A stretch of DNA of 14,616 nt, from contig DEFL01000047.1 of assembly GCA_002350845.1 (NCBI GenBank), positions 1 to 14,616 of the forward strand. Direction: 5' to 3'. The notes below the pieces were generated by a model. It saw only the letters and a program-made list of their open reading frames with translations. It searched no databases and was not told where the DNA came from. This document shows, one piece after another, positions 1 to 5,332 of the stretch (positions within the stretch are counted from its first letter, which is position 1; each line of letters begins with the position of its first letter). Source of the DNA: Christensenella sp. UBA2853 (lineage in GTDB: Bacteria > Bacillota > Clostridia > Christensenellales > Aristaeellaceae). The position numbers and the translations under genes are program-made.

Positions 1-83
1 GTGCCTTCAGCACCGGCAAACACGGGGATCATCAGGGCTGCAAGAGTCAGAATCACAAGTACGATGCTCACAATTTTCTTCAT
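1..83 (-). CDS. Secreted SH3-type protein paralogue (5' end only)
   Basis: Only the first 27 codons are present; the gene runs off the left edge. They encode a Sec signal peptide (MKKIVSIVL..., hydrophobic core, VFAGAEG end) that matches the start of the complete gene at 613-1170 at 21 of 27 residues. The DNA match is also close, so these are tandem duplicates. The rest is inferred to be a similar SH3-domain protein, but the domain itself is outside the window. The start is chosen because a GAAAGGATGG ribosome site lies about 12 nt upstream and because it aligns with the paralogue's start. The leader resembles that of the paralogue. Confidence 0.75.
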   Translation of the reverse strand, partial: MKKIVSIVLVILTLAALMIPVFAGAEG

Positions 84-112
84 AAGGGTCAACCATCCTT
101 TCATATATCAAA

Positions 113-125
113 CCTGCAGTGCAGG
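113..125. repeat. 13-bp palindrome CCTGCAGTGCAGG in leader of first SH3 gene
   Basis: This is a perfect 6+1+6 inverted repeat, 30 nt upstream of the start codon. The paralogue has CCTGCATTGCAGG 31 nt upstream of its start, with only the central base changed. It could be an operator or a small leader hairpin near the ribosome site. The conserved position supports function; the role is inferred. Confidence 0.5.
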
Positions 126-145
126 GAAATCTGGGTTATTGTGCT

Positions 146-162
146 CTGGCTCATCTCGCCAG
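146..162 (-). promoter_or_regulatory. Leader hairpin of first SH3 gene
   Basis: CTGGC and GCCAG form a 5-bp stem with a 7-nt loop. Its centre is 71 nt upstream of the start codon, exactly where the paralogue has a different and longer hairpin (1229-1253). The sequences differ but both fold, which suggests that the structure itself is kept. Confidence 0.35.
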
Positions 163-170
163 GCATAGAT

Positions 171-199
171 TGATACGGACGCCAGAAAAGGATGGCAGT
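171..199 (-). promoter_or_regulatory. Conserved 29-nt upstream block (candidate promoter) of first SH3 gene
   Basis: The block begins TGATACG and ends GATGGCAGT on the plus strand. It matches 1258-1286 upstream of the paralogue, and both sit exactly 88 nt from the start codon. Read on the minus strand it gives ACTGCC, 16 nt, then CGTATCA. That layout resembles promoters of extracytoplasmic-function sigma factors (-10 box CGTA or CGTC). A poor sigma-A promoter with TATCAA as -10 is the alternative. The assignment to a sigma class is inference. Confidence 0.4.
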
Positions 200-225
200 G
201 AAAACAGATATTTCTCTGGACAAAA

Positions 226-327
226 TTTGACAAAGTAAATGCAACAGGCCTGCCGCCTGGGGGGTGCGGACAATCCAGAATCCATCAGCCGCCCCTGCAG
301 CTGTGCTGTTGCATTCACTTTGACAAA
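226..327. repeat. 102-nt element with 22-bp terminal inverted repeats
   Basis: The left arm is 226-247 and the right arm is 306-327; they are inverted copies matching at 20 of 22 positions (TTTGACAAAGTAAATG... against ...CATTCACTTTGACAAA). The 58-nt centre is GC-rich and codes for nothing evident. The size and terminal repeats are like those of a miniature inverted-repeat transposable element. It could also be a long transcribed hairpin. No clear target-site duplication flanks it, and I see no second copy in the window. Confidence 0.5.
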
Positions 328-554
328 CTGAAAAACCACATGGAATGCATCGAATGCTTTGCTTCAGATCCTGGCATCACGCATGGCACCAGCGGAAACA
401 GCGTCTGAGGCAGATTCGGTGAACCGGAGATGGTTCCACCTGCGCACATTGTATGCCTGAAAAGCTGTCCCCCTGGCCCGCATGCAGCCCCTGCGCCGCC
501 CAGGCATTGCTTCCTGTTTTCAAACACGCCCGGTCCATGGTCTTCCAGGCAGCC
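328..554. other. Intergenic stretch with no supported gene
   Basis: This stretch lies between the inverted-repeat element and the terminator of the second SH3 gene. Reading frames are open on both strands, but none has a ribosome site or a recognisable product. I see no RNA gene here. Together with 226-327 it may be mobile or decayed sequence inserted between the tandem paralogues. Confidence 0.5.
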
Positions 555-584
555 AAAAGGAGCTGTCCCTCGCGGAACAGCCCC
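555..584 (-). terminator. Intrinsic terminator of the SH3 gene
   Basis: The minus strand reads GGGGCTGTTCC, GCGA, GGGACAGCTCC, then TTTT. This is an 11-bp stem (two G-U pairs) closed by a GNRA tetraloop and followed by a short T run. It starts 28 nt past the stop codon at 613. Confidence 0.8.
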
Positions 585-612
585 TGTAGATCGATTCATT
601 TCAGTATTCAGA

Positions 613-1170
613 TTACTGTCTGACCATGTAGTCGTTGGCGACATAACCGGTTCTGCCAGTCGCAGTGTCGACTACCTTGCTCCAGATGCGGCCGATCGCA
701 ACCACTTCCAGCACATCGCCGGCAGCGAGGCGGCGGATGGACTTCGCGGTCTTGTTCGGGGAAACGCGCAGGCCAACGCTCTGTTCAGGATGACCCTTCA
801 GACTCTGAGCGGTCACTTTGTAGGGAGTCACAGCGACGAAATTGTCATCGCGTTCGGTGATTTCATACTTGCCGGGCTTCTTGGAAACGAGGAACTTGGT
901 CATCACGTAACCACCGTTCTTGTGGTTCTTGCAGGTGATGTAGGACCAGCCTGCGTCTGCCTTCACGGCTGACTGCACTTCAACCTGGGTGCCGCACTCA
1001 AGGCGGTAGAGCACTTTACCGTTCACGCTGCTGCGCACATTCAGGGTTTTGCCGTTGGCACAATTGACCCACATGGTCACATTCTCAGTGCCTTCTGCAC
1101 CGGCAAATACGGGGATCATCAGGCCAACCAGGGTCATAATCGCAAGCACAATGCTGATAACTTTCTTCAT
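613..1170 (-). CDS. Secreted protein with two bacterial SH3 domains
   Basis: The protein has 185 residues. Residues 1-25 are a Sec signal peptide (MKKVISIVL core, likely cleavage after AGA). The first SH3b-like domain is at about 32-96, with LNVRSS, GTQVEVQ, GWSYITC and GGYVMTKFL. The second is at about 131-184, with VGLRVSPN, GDVLEVV, WSKVV and GRTGYVANDYMV. Such domains bind cell-wall peptides or act as modules in exported proteins. No catalytic domain is present, so an accessory wall-binding role is inferred. The start at 1170 is preferred over an ATG 21 nt upstream because that ATG overlaps the GAAAGGAAGG ribosome site. A paralogue lies downstream at 1-83. Both genes share leader elements, so both are probably regulated alike. 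Confidence 0.85.
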   Translation of the reverse strand: MKKVISIVLAIMTLVGLMIPVFAGAEGTENVTMWVNCANGKTLNVRSSVNGKVLYRLECGTQVEVQSAVKADAGWSYITCKNHKNGGYVMTKFLVSKKPGKYEITERDDNFVAVTPYKVTAQSLKGHPEQSVGLRVSPNKTAKSIRRLAAGDVLEVVAIGRIWSKVVDTATGRTGYVANDYMVRQ

Positions 1171-1200
1171 AATGGGATACCTTCCTTTCAATCATTCAAG

Positions 1201-1213
1201 CCTGCATTGCAGG
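1201..1213. repeat. 13-bp palindrome CCTGCATTGCAGG in leader of complete SH3 gene
   Basis: It is the counterpart of 113-125: the same 6-bp arms, a changed central base, and 31 nt from the start codon. It lies just upstream of the ribosome site, so it could affect translation or bind a protein dimer. Confidence 0.5.
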
Positions 1214-1228
1214 TCATTGTTTCATTCA

Positions 1229-1253
1229 GTGCCCGGCGTTTTCCGCCTGGCAC
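1229..1253 (-). promoter_or_regulatory. Leader hairpin of complete SH3 gene
   Basis: GTGCC and GGCAC plus GGCG and CGCC pair around a TTTTC loop, with one mismatch. This gives about 9 pairs. The centre is 71 nt from the start codon, the same as in the paralogue. No T run follows it, so it is not a normal terminator. Confidence 0.45.
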
Positions 1254-1257
1254 TATT

Positions 1258-1286
1258 TGATACGAACGTTTTGAAAGGATGGCAGT
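1258..1286 (-). promoter_or_regulatory. Conserved 29-nt upstream block (candidate promoter) of complete SH3 gene
   Basis: It has the same ends (TGATACG, GATGGCAGT) and the same 88-nt distance to the start as 171-199; only the middle differs. The minus strand reads ACTGCC, 16 nt, CGTATCA. The conserved ends with a fixed-length variable middle fit a two-box promoter. No clear terminator separates this gene from the oxidoreductase gene upstream, so some read-through is possible. Confidence 0.4.
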
Positions 1287-1360
1287 TCCATGTCAGATTT
1301 TTGCCCAAATTTTTTTCAGCTTTTTTCGATGACTCTCTACCTCTTTAATCCAGAGGATGT

Positions 1361-2446
1361 TTACCAGATCCATTCCTCATTCTGCCGCCTGTCCAGAGCC
1401 GGACACCGATGCGCATGGAGAGGTCCCCACCCGCAGGATTTGCAGCCGACGCATTTCGAATACGGGGCTCCATAGAGAATCGCGTCCGCGAGCGCAGGAT
1501 CCGCCAAAAGACCGCGCGCCAGGTCCACGGTATCGGTCAGCTCATGTTCCAGAAGGAAACGTGCCAGATCCGGGGTATGAATGCCGTTGACTGCAGAGAC
1601 CGGCACGCGTCCCTTGAAATGCTCATGGAAAGCGACGCCCAGAGAAGCCACACGATTGTACGGAAGGCTTTCATCAAAGGGCAGCTGAGCGATATCCTCA
1701 ATACCGTTGGAGACCTGCAGATAATCACATCCGGCCTCGACATAGCATTCCGCCGTGCGAATGCTCTCTTCCACGGTCGGATCAAAGCCGGATGTGCGCA
1801 TGGAAATGATGAAATCATCGCCGCATGCCCTGCGAATGCCCTCAATGATCTCGCATCCGAAGCGCGCACGGTTTTCCGTGCTGCCGCCGTACATATCCGT
1901 CCGCTGATTGACACGGGAGGAAAAATCATTGATCAGATAGCGGTGACAGCCGTGCAGCTGTACGCCGTCGTATCCGGCTTCCCTGGCGCGGACCGCCGCA
2001 TCAATAAAGCACTGCTGGATGCGGTGGATTTCAGCCACCGTCAGTTCCTCGGCCTGCACTTTCTTCCCGAAAACATTCCAGGTGACAGCCGTTGGGGATG
2101 TCAGAGGCCCGCATTCAGGATGCGTACCCAGTCCTCCGTAATGCAGCTGCGGCATGATGAGCACATCAAATGGGTGGCAGGTCTCGACCAGACGCCTGTG
2201 TCCTTCGATCTGCGCATCACTCCAAAGTCCGATCTGCGACGGTGCCAGACGTCCTTCCGGGGACACAGCGGTTGCCTCAACACAGATCAGCCCCACACCG
2301 TTCTGTGCTCTCAGGGAATAATGCCGCACAAAAAAGTCAGTCACCATCCCGTCCCTGCCGGCTGTAAACTTCACGGTCGGCGCCATGGTGATCCTGTTTT
2401 TGCAGACTTTCTTTCCGATCCAAATCGGCATGGATGCTGTGTTCAT
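1361..2446 (-). CDS. Old-yellow-enzyme family NADH:flavin oxidoreductase
   Basis: The 361-residue protein is a single FMN-binding TIM barrel. Family motifs are clear: NRITMAPT near residue 18, PQLHYGG at 99-105, the substrate-binding HGCHRYL (His165, His168, Tyr170), and RTDMYGGSTENRARF at 182-196. Late FMN-phosphate motifs appear as VSAVNGI and LARGLLADP. The family reduces activated C=C bonds with NAD(P)H; the substrate is not predictable here. The tail carries CxxCxxCx9C (Cys332, 335, 338, 348), like the Fe-S site of 2,4-dienoyl-CoA reductase-type members. However, the second, NAD-binding half of those proteins is missing. The start is set by a GGGAGG ribosome site 9 nt upstream. The gene is divergent from the SGNH hydrolase gene. 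No clear terminator follows it. Confidence 0.9.
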   Translation of the reverse strand: MNTASMPIWIGKKVCKNRITMAPTVKFTAGRDGMVTDFFVRHYSLRAQNGVGLICVEATAVSPEGRLAPSQIGLWSDAQIEGHRRLVETCHPFDVLIMPQLHYGGLGTHPECGPLTSPTAVTWNVFGKKVQAEELTVAEIHRIQQCFIDAAVRAREAGYDGVQLHGCHRYLINDFSSRVNQRTDMYGGSTENRARFGCEIIEGIRRACGDDFIISMRTSGFDPTVEESIRTAECYVEAGCDYLQVSNGIEDIAQLPFDESLPYNRVASLGVAFHEHFKGRVPVSAVNGIHTPDLARFLLEHELTDTVDLARGLLADPALADAILYGAPYSKCVGCKSCGWGPLHAHRCPALDRRQNEEWIW

Positions 2447-2467
2447 GCAGTTTTTCCTCCCAGGACA

Positions 2468-2511
2468 GCTGTTTTCCCGACAGACCGGTTTCCGTCTTTC
2501 ATCGGGACAGC
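2468..2511 (-). promoter_or_regulatory. Hairpin filling the 5' leader of the oxidoreductase mRNA
   Basis: On the minus strand GCTGT/ACAGC, CCCGA/TCGGG and AGACGG/CCGTCT-type segments (one bulged G) nest in one imperfect hairpin. It begins about where transcription should start from the -10 box at 2524-2529 and ends 6 nt before the ribosome site. It could stabilise the mRNA or be a protein- or ligand-responsive element. No known riboswitch class was recognised. Confidence 0.45.
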
Positions 2512-2523
2512 GGACTTTTTTCT

Positions 2524-2552
2524 ATCATACCACGGTTTGCCCCTTCATAACA
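2524..2552 (-). promoter_or_regulatory. Candidate sigma-A promoter of the oxidoreductase gene
   Basis: The minus strand has TGG-TATGAT as an extended -10 box (2524-2529). A weak TGTTAT lies 17 nt upstream at 2547-2552. The position gives a leader of about 70 nt. Confidence 0.5.
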
Positions 2553-2623
2553 GCAGGGAACTCTGAAGAACTTGGAAAGAGCACCCTGTATGCACATTTC
2601 TGTGCTCCCCGCCTTTTCCAATC

Positions 2624-2634
2624 TGTGCTACAAT
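2624..2634 (+). promoter_or_regulatory. Candidate extended -10 promoter of the SGNH hydrolase gene
   Basis: TGTGCTACAAT has TACAAT at 2629-2634 with TG one base upstream. No good -35 box is seen. It lies 58 nt before the start codon. Confidence 0.45.
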
Positions 2635-2692
2635 ATCCTTACAGAACATCCGCCCCGCCGCGTGGGCCGGACACAAATGATGGAGGCAGACT

Positions 2693-3469
2693 ATGAATCA
2701 TCAAGTGATCCGCTGGTGCGCAATCGGCGATTCTTTTACCTATCTCAATGACCATCTCGATGAAACCCTGTTCCGCCTGAAGAAAGGCTATCTGACCCGG
2801 ATTCTGGACAAGCTCCCGGATCTGCCGCTTGAACTGAACAACATCGGCATCAACGGCTCGACCTTTCAGGACTGGGTTTCGCAGCCGATCCCGGAGGCGG
2901 ACGTGTACACGATCCTGCTGGGGACCAATGACTGGCATCAGCTGTATCCCCTGGGCAGTGAGAAGGAACTGAAACATCGCACGGAAGGGACGATCCTGGG
3001 CAATCTGGGAATCCTCCTGGATCATATCCGCGCCGTTGCCCCCAACGCGCCCATCATCGGCGGCAATCCCGTGGAACGCGCAGATTTTGTCTATCTACTT
3101 GATCCTGAAAACAATGCCCAGGGCAGCTATGCTCCTGAACAGAGCGGCGAATGGCTCCGGGATGTATCCGCGGCCATCCGGAAAGCCTATGCCGAGGAAG
3201 GCGTTGTTCCTGTGGACCTCTGGGGCCGCTCCGGGTTCACGCAGGACCGCCTGATCCGCTTCAAGCATGTCCGGACTGATGCAGGCTATGCCGATCTTCC
3301 CTATCCGGAGTATGTCGGCATCCCCTTTGACCCGCTCCACGATGAGCATCCCTATCCGCCAGAATGCGCCGCACTGACCTATGACGGACTGCATCCCTCG
3401 GATGAAGGTGCAGATATCCTCGCCGGCCTCTTTGCGGAAGCCTTCCGGAGCGTCCTGGCAAACAACTGA
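2693..3469 (+). CDS. SGNH/GDSL-family hydrolase
   Basis: The protein has 258 residues and no signal peptide, so it is probably cytoplasmic. The four SGNH blocks are in order: GDSF at 12-15 (nucleophile Ser14), NGST with Gly55, GTND at 77-80 (Asn79), and DGLHP with Asp231 and His234 as the rest of the triad. The family hydrolyses esters, often acetyl groups on sugars or lipids. The substrate cannot be told from sequence. The start has a GGAGG ribosome site 7 nt upstream and begins just before block I, as is usual. The gene is alone on its strand and is divergent from the flavin oxidoreductase gene, sharing a 246-nt intergenic region with it. Confidence 0.9.
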   Translation: MNHQVIRWCAIGDSFTYLNDHLDETLFRLKKGYLTRILDKLPDLPLELNNIGINGSTFQDWVSQPIPEADVYTILLGTNDWHQLYPLGSEKELKHRTEGTILGNLGILLDHIRAVAPNAPIIGGNPVERADFVYLLDPENNAQGSYAPEQSGEWLRDVSAAIRKAYAEEGVVPVDLWGRSGFTQDRLIRFKHVRTDAGYADLPYPEYVGIPFDPLHDEHPYPPECAALTYDGLHPSDEGADILAGLFAEAFRSVLANN

Positions 3470-3516
3470 TTGTTCTCTATGAACCTCTTATAGATTGAAA
3501 CGATGCCCAACCAAAG

Positions 3517-3559
3517 AGCAGTCCGGAAACACTCTCTTGAACGTTTCCGGACTGCTTTT
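3517..3559 (+). terminator. Terminator between convergent genes, probably bidirectional
   Basis: AGCAGTCCGGAAAC and GTTTCCGGACTGCT form a perfect 14-bp stem with a 12-nt loop. On the plus strand it is followed by TTTG, ending the hydrolase transcript. On the minus strand TCTTTGG follows, so it may also serve the DUF1232 gene that ends at 3579. Confidence 0.85.
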
Positions 3560-3578
3560 GTGTATACCGTTTTTTGTT

Positions 3579-3971
3579 TTACTGACCATCTCTCCAGGCG
3601 GCGAATGCCTTGAGTTCCGGCTCGCAGATTTTCAGGGCCACGCCGAGCACTGCCAGGTCGTCCACATGTCCCACGAGCGGAATGTTGTCAGGAATCAGAT
3701 CCTTGCGCTTGACCAGATACAGGAACGCGGCCACAAGGCTCGCGATGACCTTCGGCGACACTTCCTTGTACGAGCCATTGATATAGCTCTTCACCATCGC
3801 GATCATGAGGGGCACGCTGGCCAGAAGATCGCCGCCGACCGGGATTCCCCTGAGCTTGTCTTCGAGCTGCTCGAGCAGACCGTCAATCTTGGACGGATTC
3901 TTCAGAAGCTCCTGCGCTTCCCCGATTCCGCCTTCCACCAGTTTCTTTGCATCATCCAGACTGAATGCCAT
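3579..3971 (-). CDS. DUF1232 (YkvA-like) protein
   Basis: The protein has 130 residues. The DUF1232 signature occupies about 66-112: SPKVIASLVAAFLYLVKRKDLIPDNIPLVGHVDDLAVLG in overall form, with the hallmark DLIPD and the Gly-x-x-Asp-Asp segment. The family is widespread, may associate with membranes, and has no established biochemical role. The N-terminal 60 residues are predicted helical and amphipathic, with a hydrophobic stretch at 49-60 (LLASVPLMIAMV). The ribosome site AAGGGAG lies 9 nt upstream of the start. The gene is monocistronic and divergent from the lipocalin-like gene. No function can be assigned. Confidence 0.88.
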   Translation of the reverse strand: MAFSLDDAKKLVEGGIGEAQELLKNPSKIDGLLEQLEDKLRGIPVGGDLLASVPLMIAMVKSYINGSYKEVSPKVIASLVAAFLYLVKRKDLIPDNIPLVGHVDDLAVLGVALKICEPELKAFAAWRDGQ

Positions 3972-4011
3972 CTGTATTCTCTCCCTTCAGGGTTTTTGTT
4001 TTTGTGATTCC

Positions 4012-4040
4012 ATGATACCACAATTCCCCGTTCTCTTCAA
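4012..4040 (-). promoter_or_regulatory. Candidate sigma-A promoter of the DUF1232 gene
   Basis: On the minus strand TTGAAG (4035-4040), a 17-nt spacer and TATCAT (4012-4017) preceded by TGG form a good promoter. The leader is about 35 nt long. Confidence 0.6.
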
Positions 4041-4067
4041 ACCGCCCTGTGTCTTTTTCCTGTTCGC

Positions 4068-4095
4068 TTGCTGTTTTCCTGAATCGTGATACAAT
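4068..4095 (+). promoter_or_regulatory. Candidate sigma-A promoter of the lipocalin-like gene
   Basis: TTGCTG (4068-4073), a 16-nt spacer and TACAAT (4090-4095), with TG one base upstream as an extended -10. Because it lies downstream of the in-frame ATG at 4049, it supports the later start at 4133. Confidence 0.55.
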
Positions 4096-4132
4096 TATAT
4101 CGAATAATGATACTTCAGGAAAGGTGCTGTCC

Positions 4133-5263
4133 ATGTTCAATCACCATGATCTCACCCGTGACGCCTGTATGCTTCACGGTCCTCTCCGCCGCCTCGGCTA
4201 TGACTGGTGGTGGCATTCCCTGACCGCCAGGGATGCGCAGACGGGCGAGGAAAAACCGTTCTTCTTTGAATTCTATGTCTGTAATCCCGCCCTCGCGGAA
4301 GATATACCCGTGCTCGGTCAGCTGCCGGAAAACAGGACGAATGGCAAAAAGCCGTCCTACCTCATGGTCAAAGCCGGGTGTTGGGGCGAGGGCAAATGTC
4401 AGCTCCACCGCTTCTTTGCCTGGAAGGATGTGCAGATGCATGCGGACGCCCCGTATGAAATCACGGCCGCAGACTGCCACGCCTCCGAGACGGCGCTCTC
4501 GGGCAGCATTTCCATCTCCCGGGAGGAAGCTCAGGCGCATCCGGAATGGATGTGCGATGCGGGGCAGCTCTCCTGGAACCTGACCATCGACAAACAGATC
4601 GCCTTCAATGTCGGCTATGGTGCCAGCAAGCCGCTTCGTGACGCAGAGGCCTTCGCCATGTACTGGCACGCCGAGGGCATGAAGAGCGCATACAGCGGGG
4701 AAATTGTCTTCAACGGCAGGACCTATGTCGTTACGCCTGAAACCTCGTACGGCTATGCAGACAAAAACTGGGGCCGCGATTTCACCAGTCCCTGGGTGTG
4801 GCTCTCCTCCAACTGTTTGAAAAGCCGCCTGACTGGAAAGGTGCTTTCCAACAGTGTCTTTGATATCGGTGGCGGACGCCCGAAGGTGTACTTTGTCCCG
4901 CTGGACCGGAGACTGCTCGGCGTCTTCTGGTACGAAGGCCGGGAGTTTGATTTCAACTTTTCAAAGGTGCACCTGCACGTGAAAACCACCTTCTCCTTTG
5001 ATGAAGCGGGCGATACCGTCCACTGGCATGTGCGTCAGGAAAACACGCACGCTGTCATGGAGACCGAGATTTCCTGCAATAAAAAGGATATGCTGCTCAT
5101 CAACTATGAAGCGCCCGACGGATCCAAAAAACACAACCGCCTCTGGAACGGAGGAAACGGCTGGGGCACGGTCCGGCTCTATGAAAAGCAGGGCGAAGAG
5201 ACGGTGCTGATTGATGAAATCGAATGCACGCATGTCGGATGTGAATACGGTGAATACTGCTAA
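4133..5263 (+). CDS. CrtC/AttH/tocopherol-cyclase-like lipocalin-fold protein
   Basis: The protein has 376 residues and no signal peptide. Residues 1-60 carry MLHGPLRRLGYDWWWHSL and FFFEFYVCNPAL; residues 205-228 carry YGYADKNWGRDFTSPWVWLSSN. This two-part pattern, an aromatic N-terminal segment plus a central D-K-N-W-G ... W-x-W segment in a beta-rich chain, resembles the hydroxyneurosporene hydratase, AttH and tocopherol cyclase superfamily. Those proteins bind or modify hydrophobic molecules. No carotenoid or isoprenoid gene is nearby, so the ligand is unknown. An in-frame ATG 84 nt upstream is rejected because the promoter lies after it and AGGAAAGG precedes the chosen start. The chain ends with a Cys-rich VGCEYGEYC. 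The family call rests on motif memory, not on a search. Confidence 0.6.
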   Translation: MFNHHDLTRDACMLHGPLRRLGYDWWWHSLTARDAQTGEEKPFFFEFYVCNPALAEDIPVLGQLPENRTNGKKPSYLMVKAGCWGEGKCQLHRFFAWKDVQMHADAPYEITAADCHASETALSGSISISREEAQAHPEWMCDAGQLSWNLTIDKQIAFNVGYGASKPLRDAEAFAMYWHAEGMKSAYSGEIVFNGRTYVVTPETSYGYADKNWGRDFTSPWVWLSSNCLKSRLTGKVLSNSVFDIGGGRPKVYFVPLDRRLLGVFWYEGREFDFNFSKVHLHVKTTFSFDEAGDTVHWHVRQENTHAVMETEISCNKKDMLLINYEAPDGSKKHNRLWNGGNGWGTVRLYEKQGEETVLIDEIECTHVGCEYGEYC

Positions 5264-5286
5264 GGCCGCGCGGTGCGGCCTTTTTT
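5262..5286 (+). terminator. Intrinsic terminator of the lipocalin-like gene
   Basis: AAGGCCGC, loop GCGGT, GCGGCCTT, then TTTT. The hairpin starts inside the stop codon TAA (5261-5263), so termination follows translation end directly. Confidence 0.9.
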
Positions 5287-5305
5287 CATTGAAAGAACAG
5301 TACAG

Positions 5306-5326
5306 AAAAAGGGCGGTTGCCCGCCC
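5306..5326 (-). terminator. Intrinsic terminator of the arg operon
   Basis: On the minus strand GGGCGG, GCAA, CCGCCC, then TTTTT. This is a 6-bp GC stem with a GNRA tetraloop, only 6 nt after the argD stop codon. It is head-to-head with the terminator at 5262-5286. Confidence 0.9.
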
Positions 5327-5332
5327 CATAGA

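Noticed and set aside
315..644. Open frame of 109 codons on the minus strand over the spacer and the 3' end of the SH3 gene
   Set aside because: No ribosome site, it crosses the terminator hairpin, and the sequence looks like translated noncoding DNA.
430..972. Open frame of 180 codons on the plus strand
   Set aside because: It runs antisense across the SH3 gene and its terminator, has no ribosome site and shows no recognisable protein; the minus-strand gene has a signal peptide and domains.
1409..2566. Open frame of 385 codons antisense to the flavin oxidoreductase gene
   Set aside because: It mirrors a gene with clear family motifs; its own product is rich in His, Arg and Cys without any motif.
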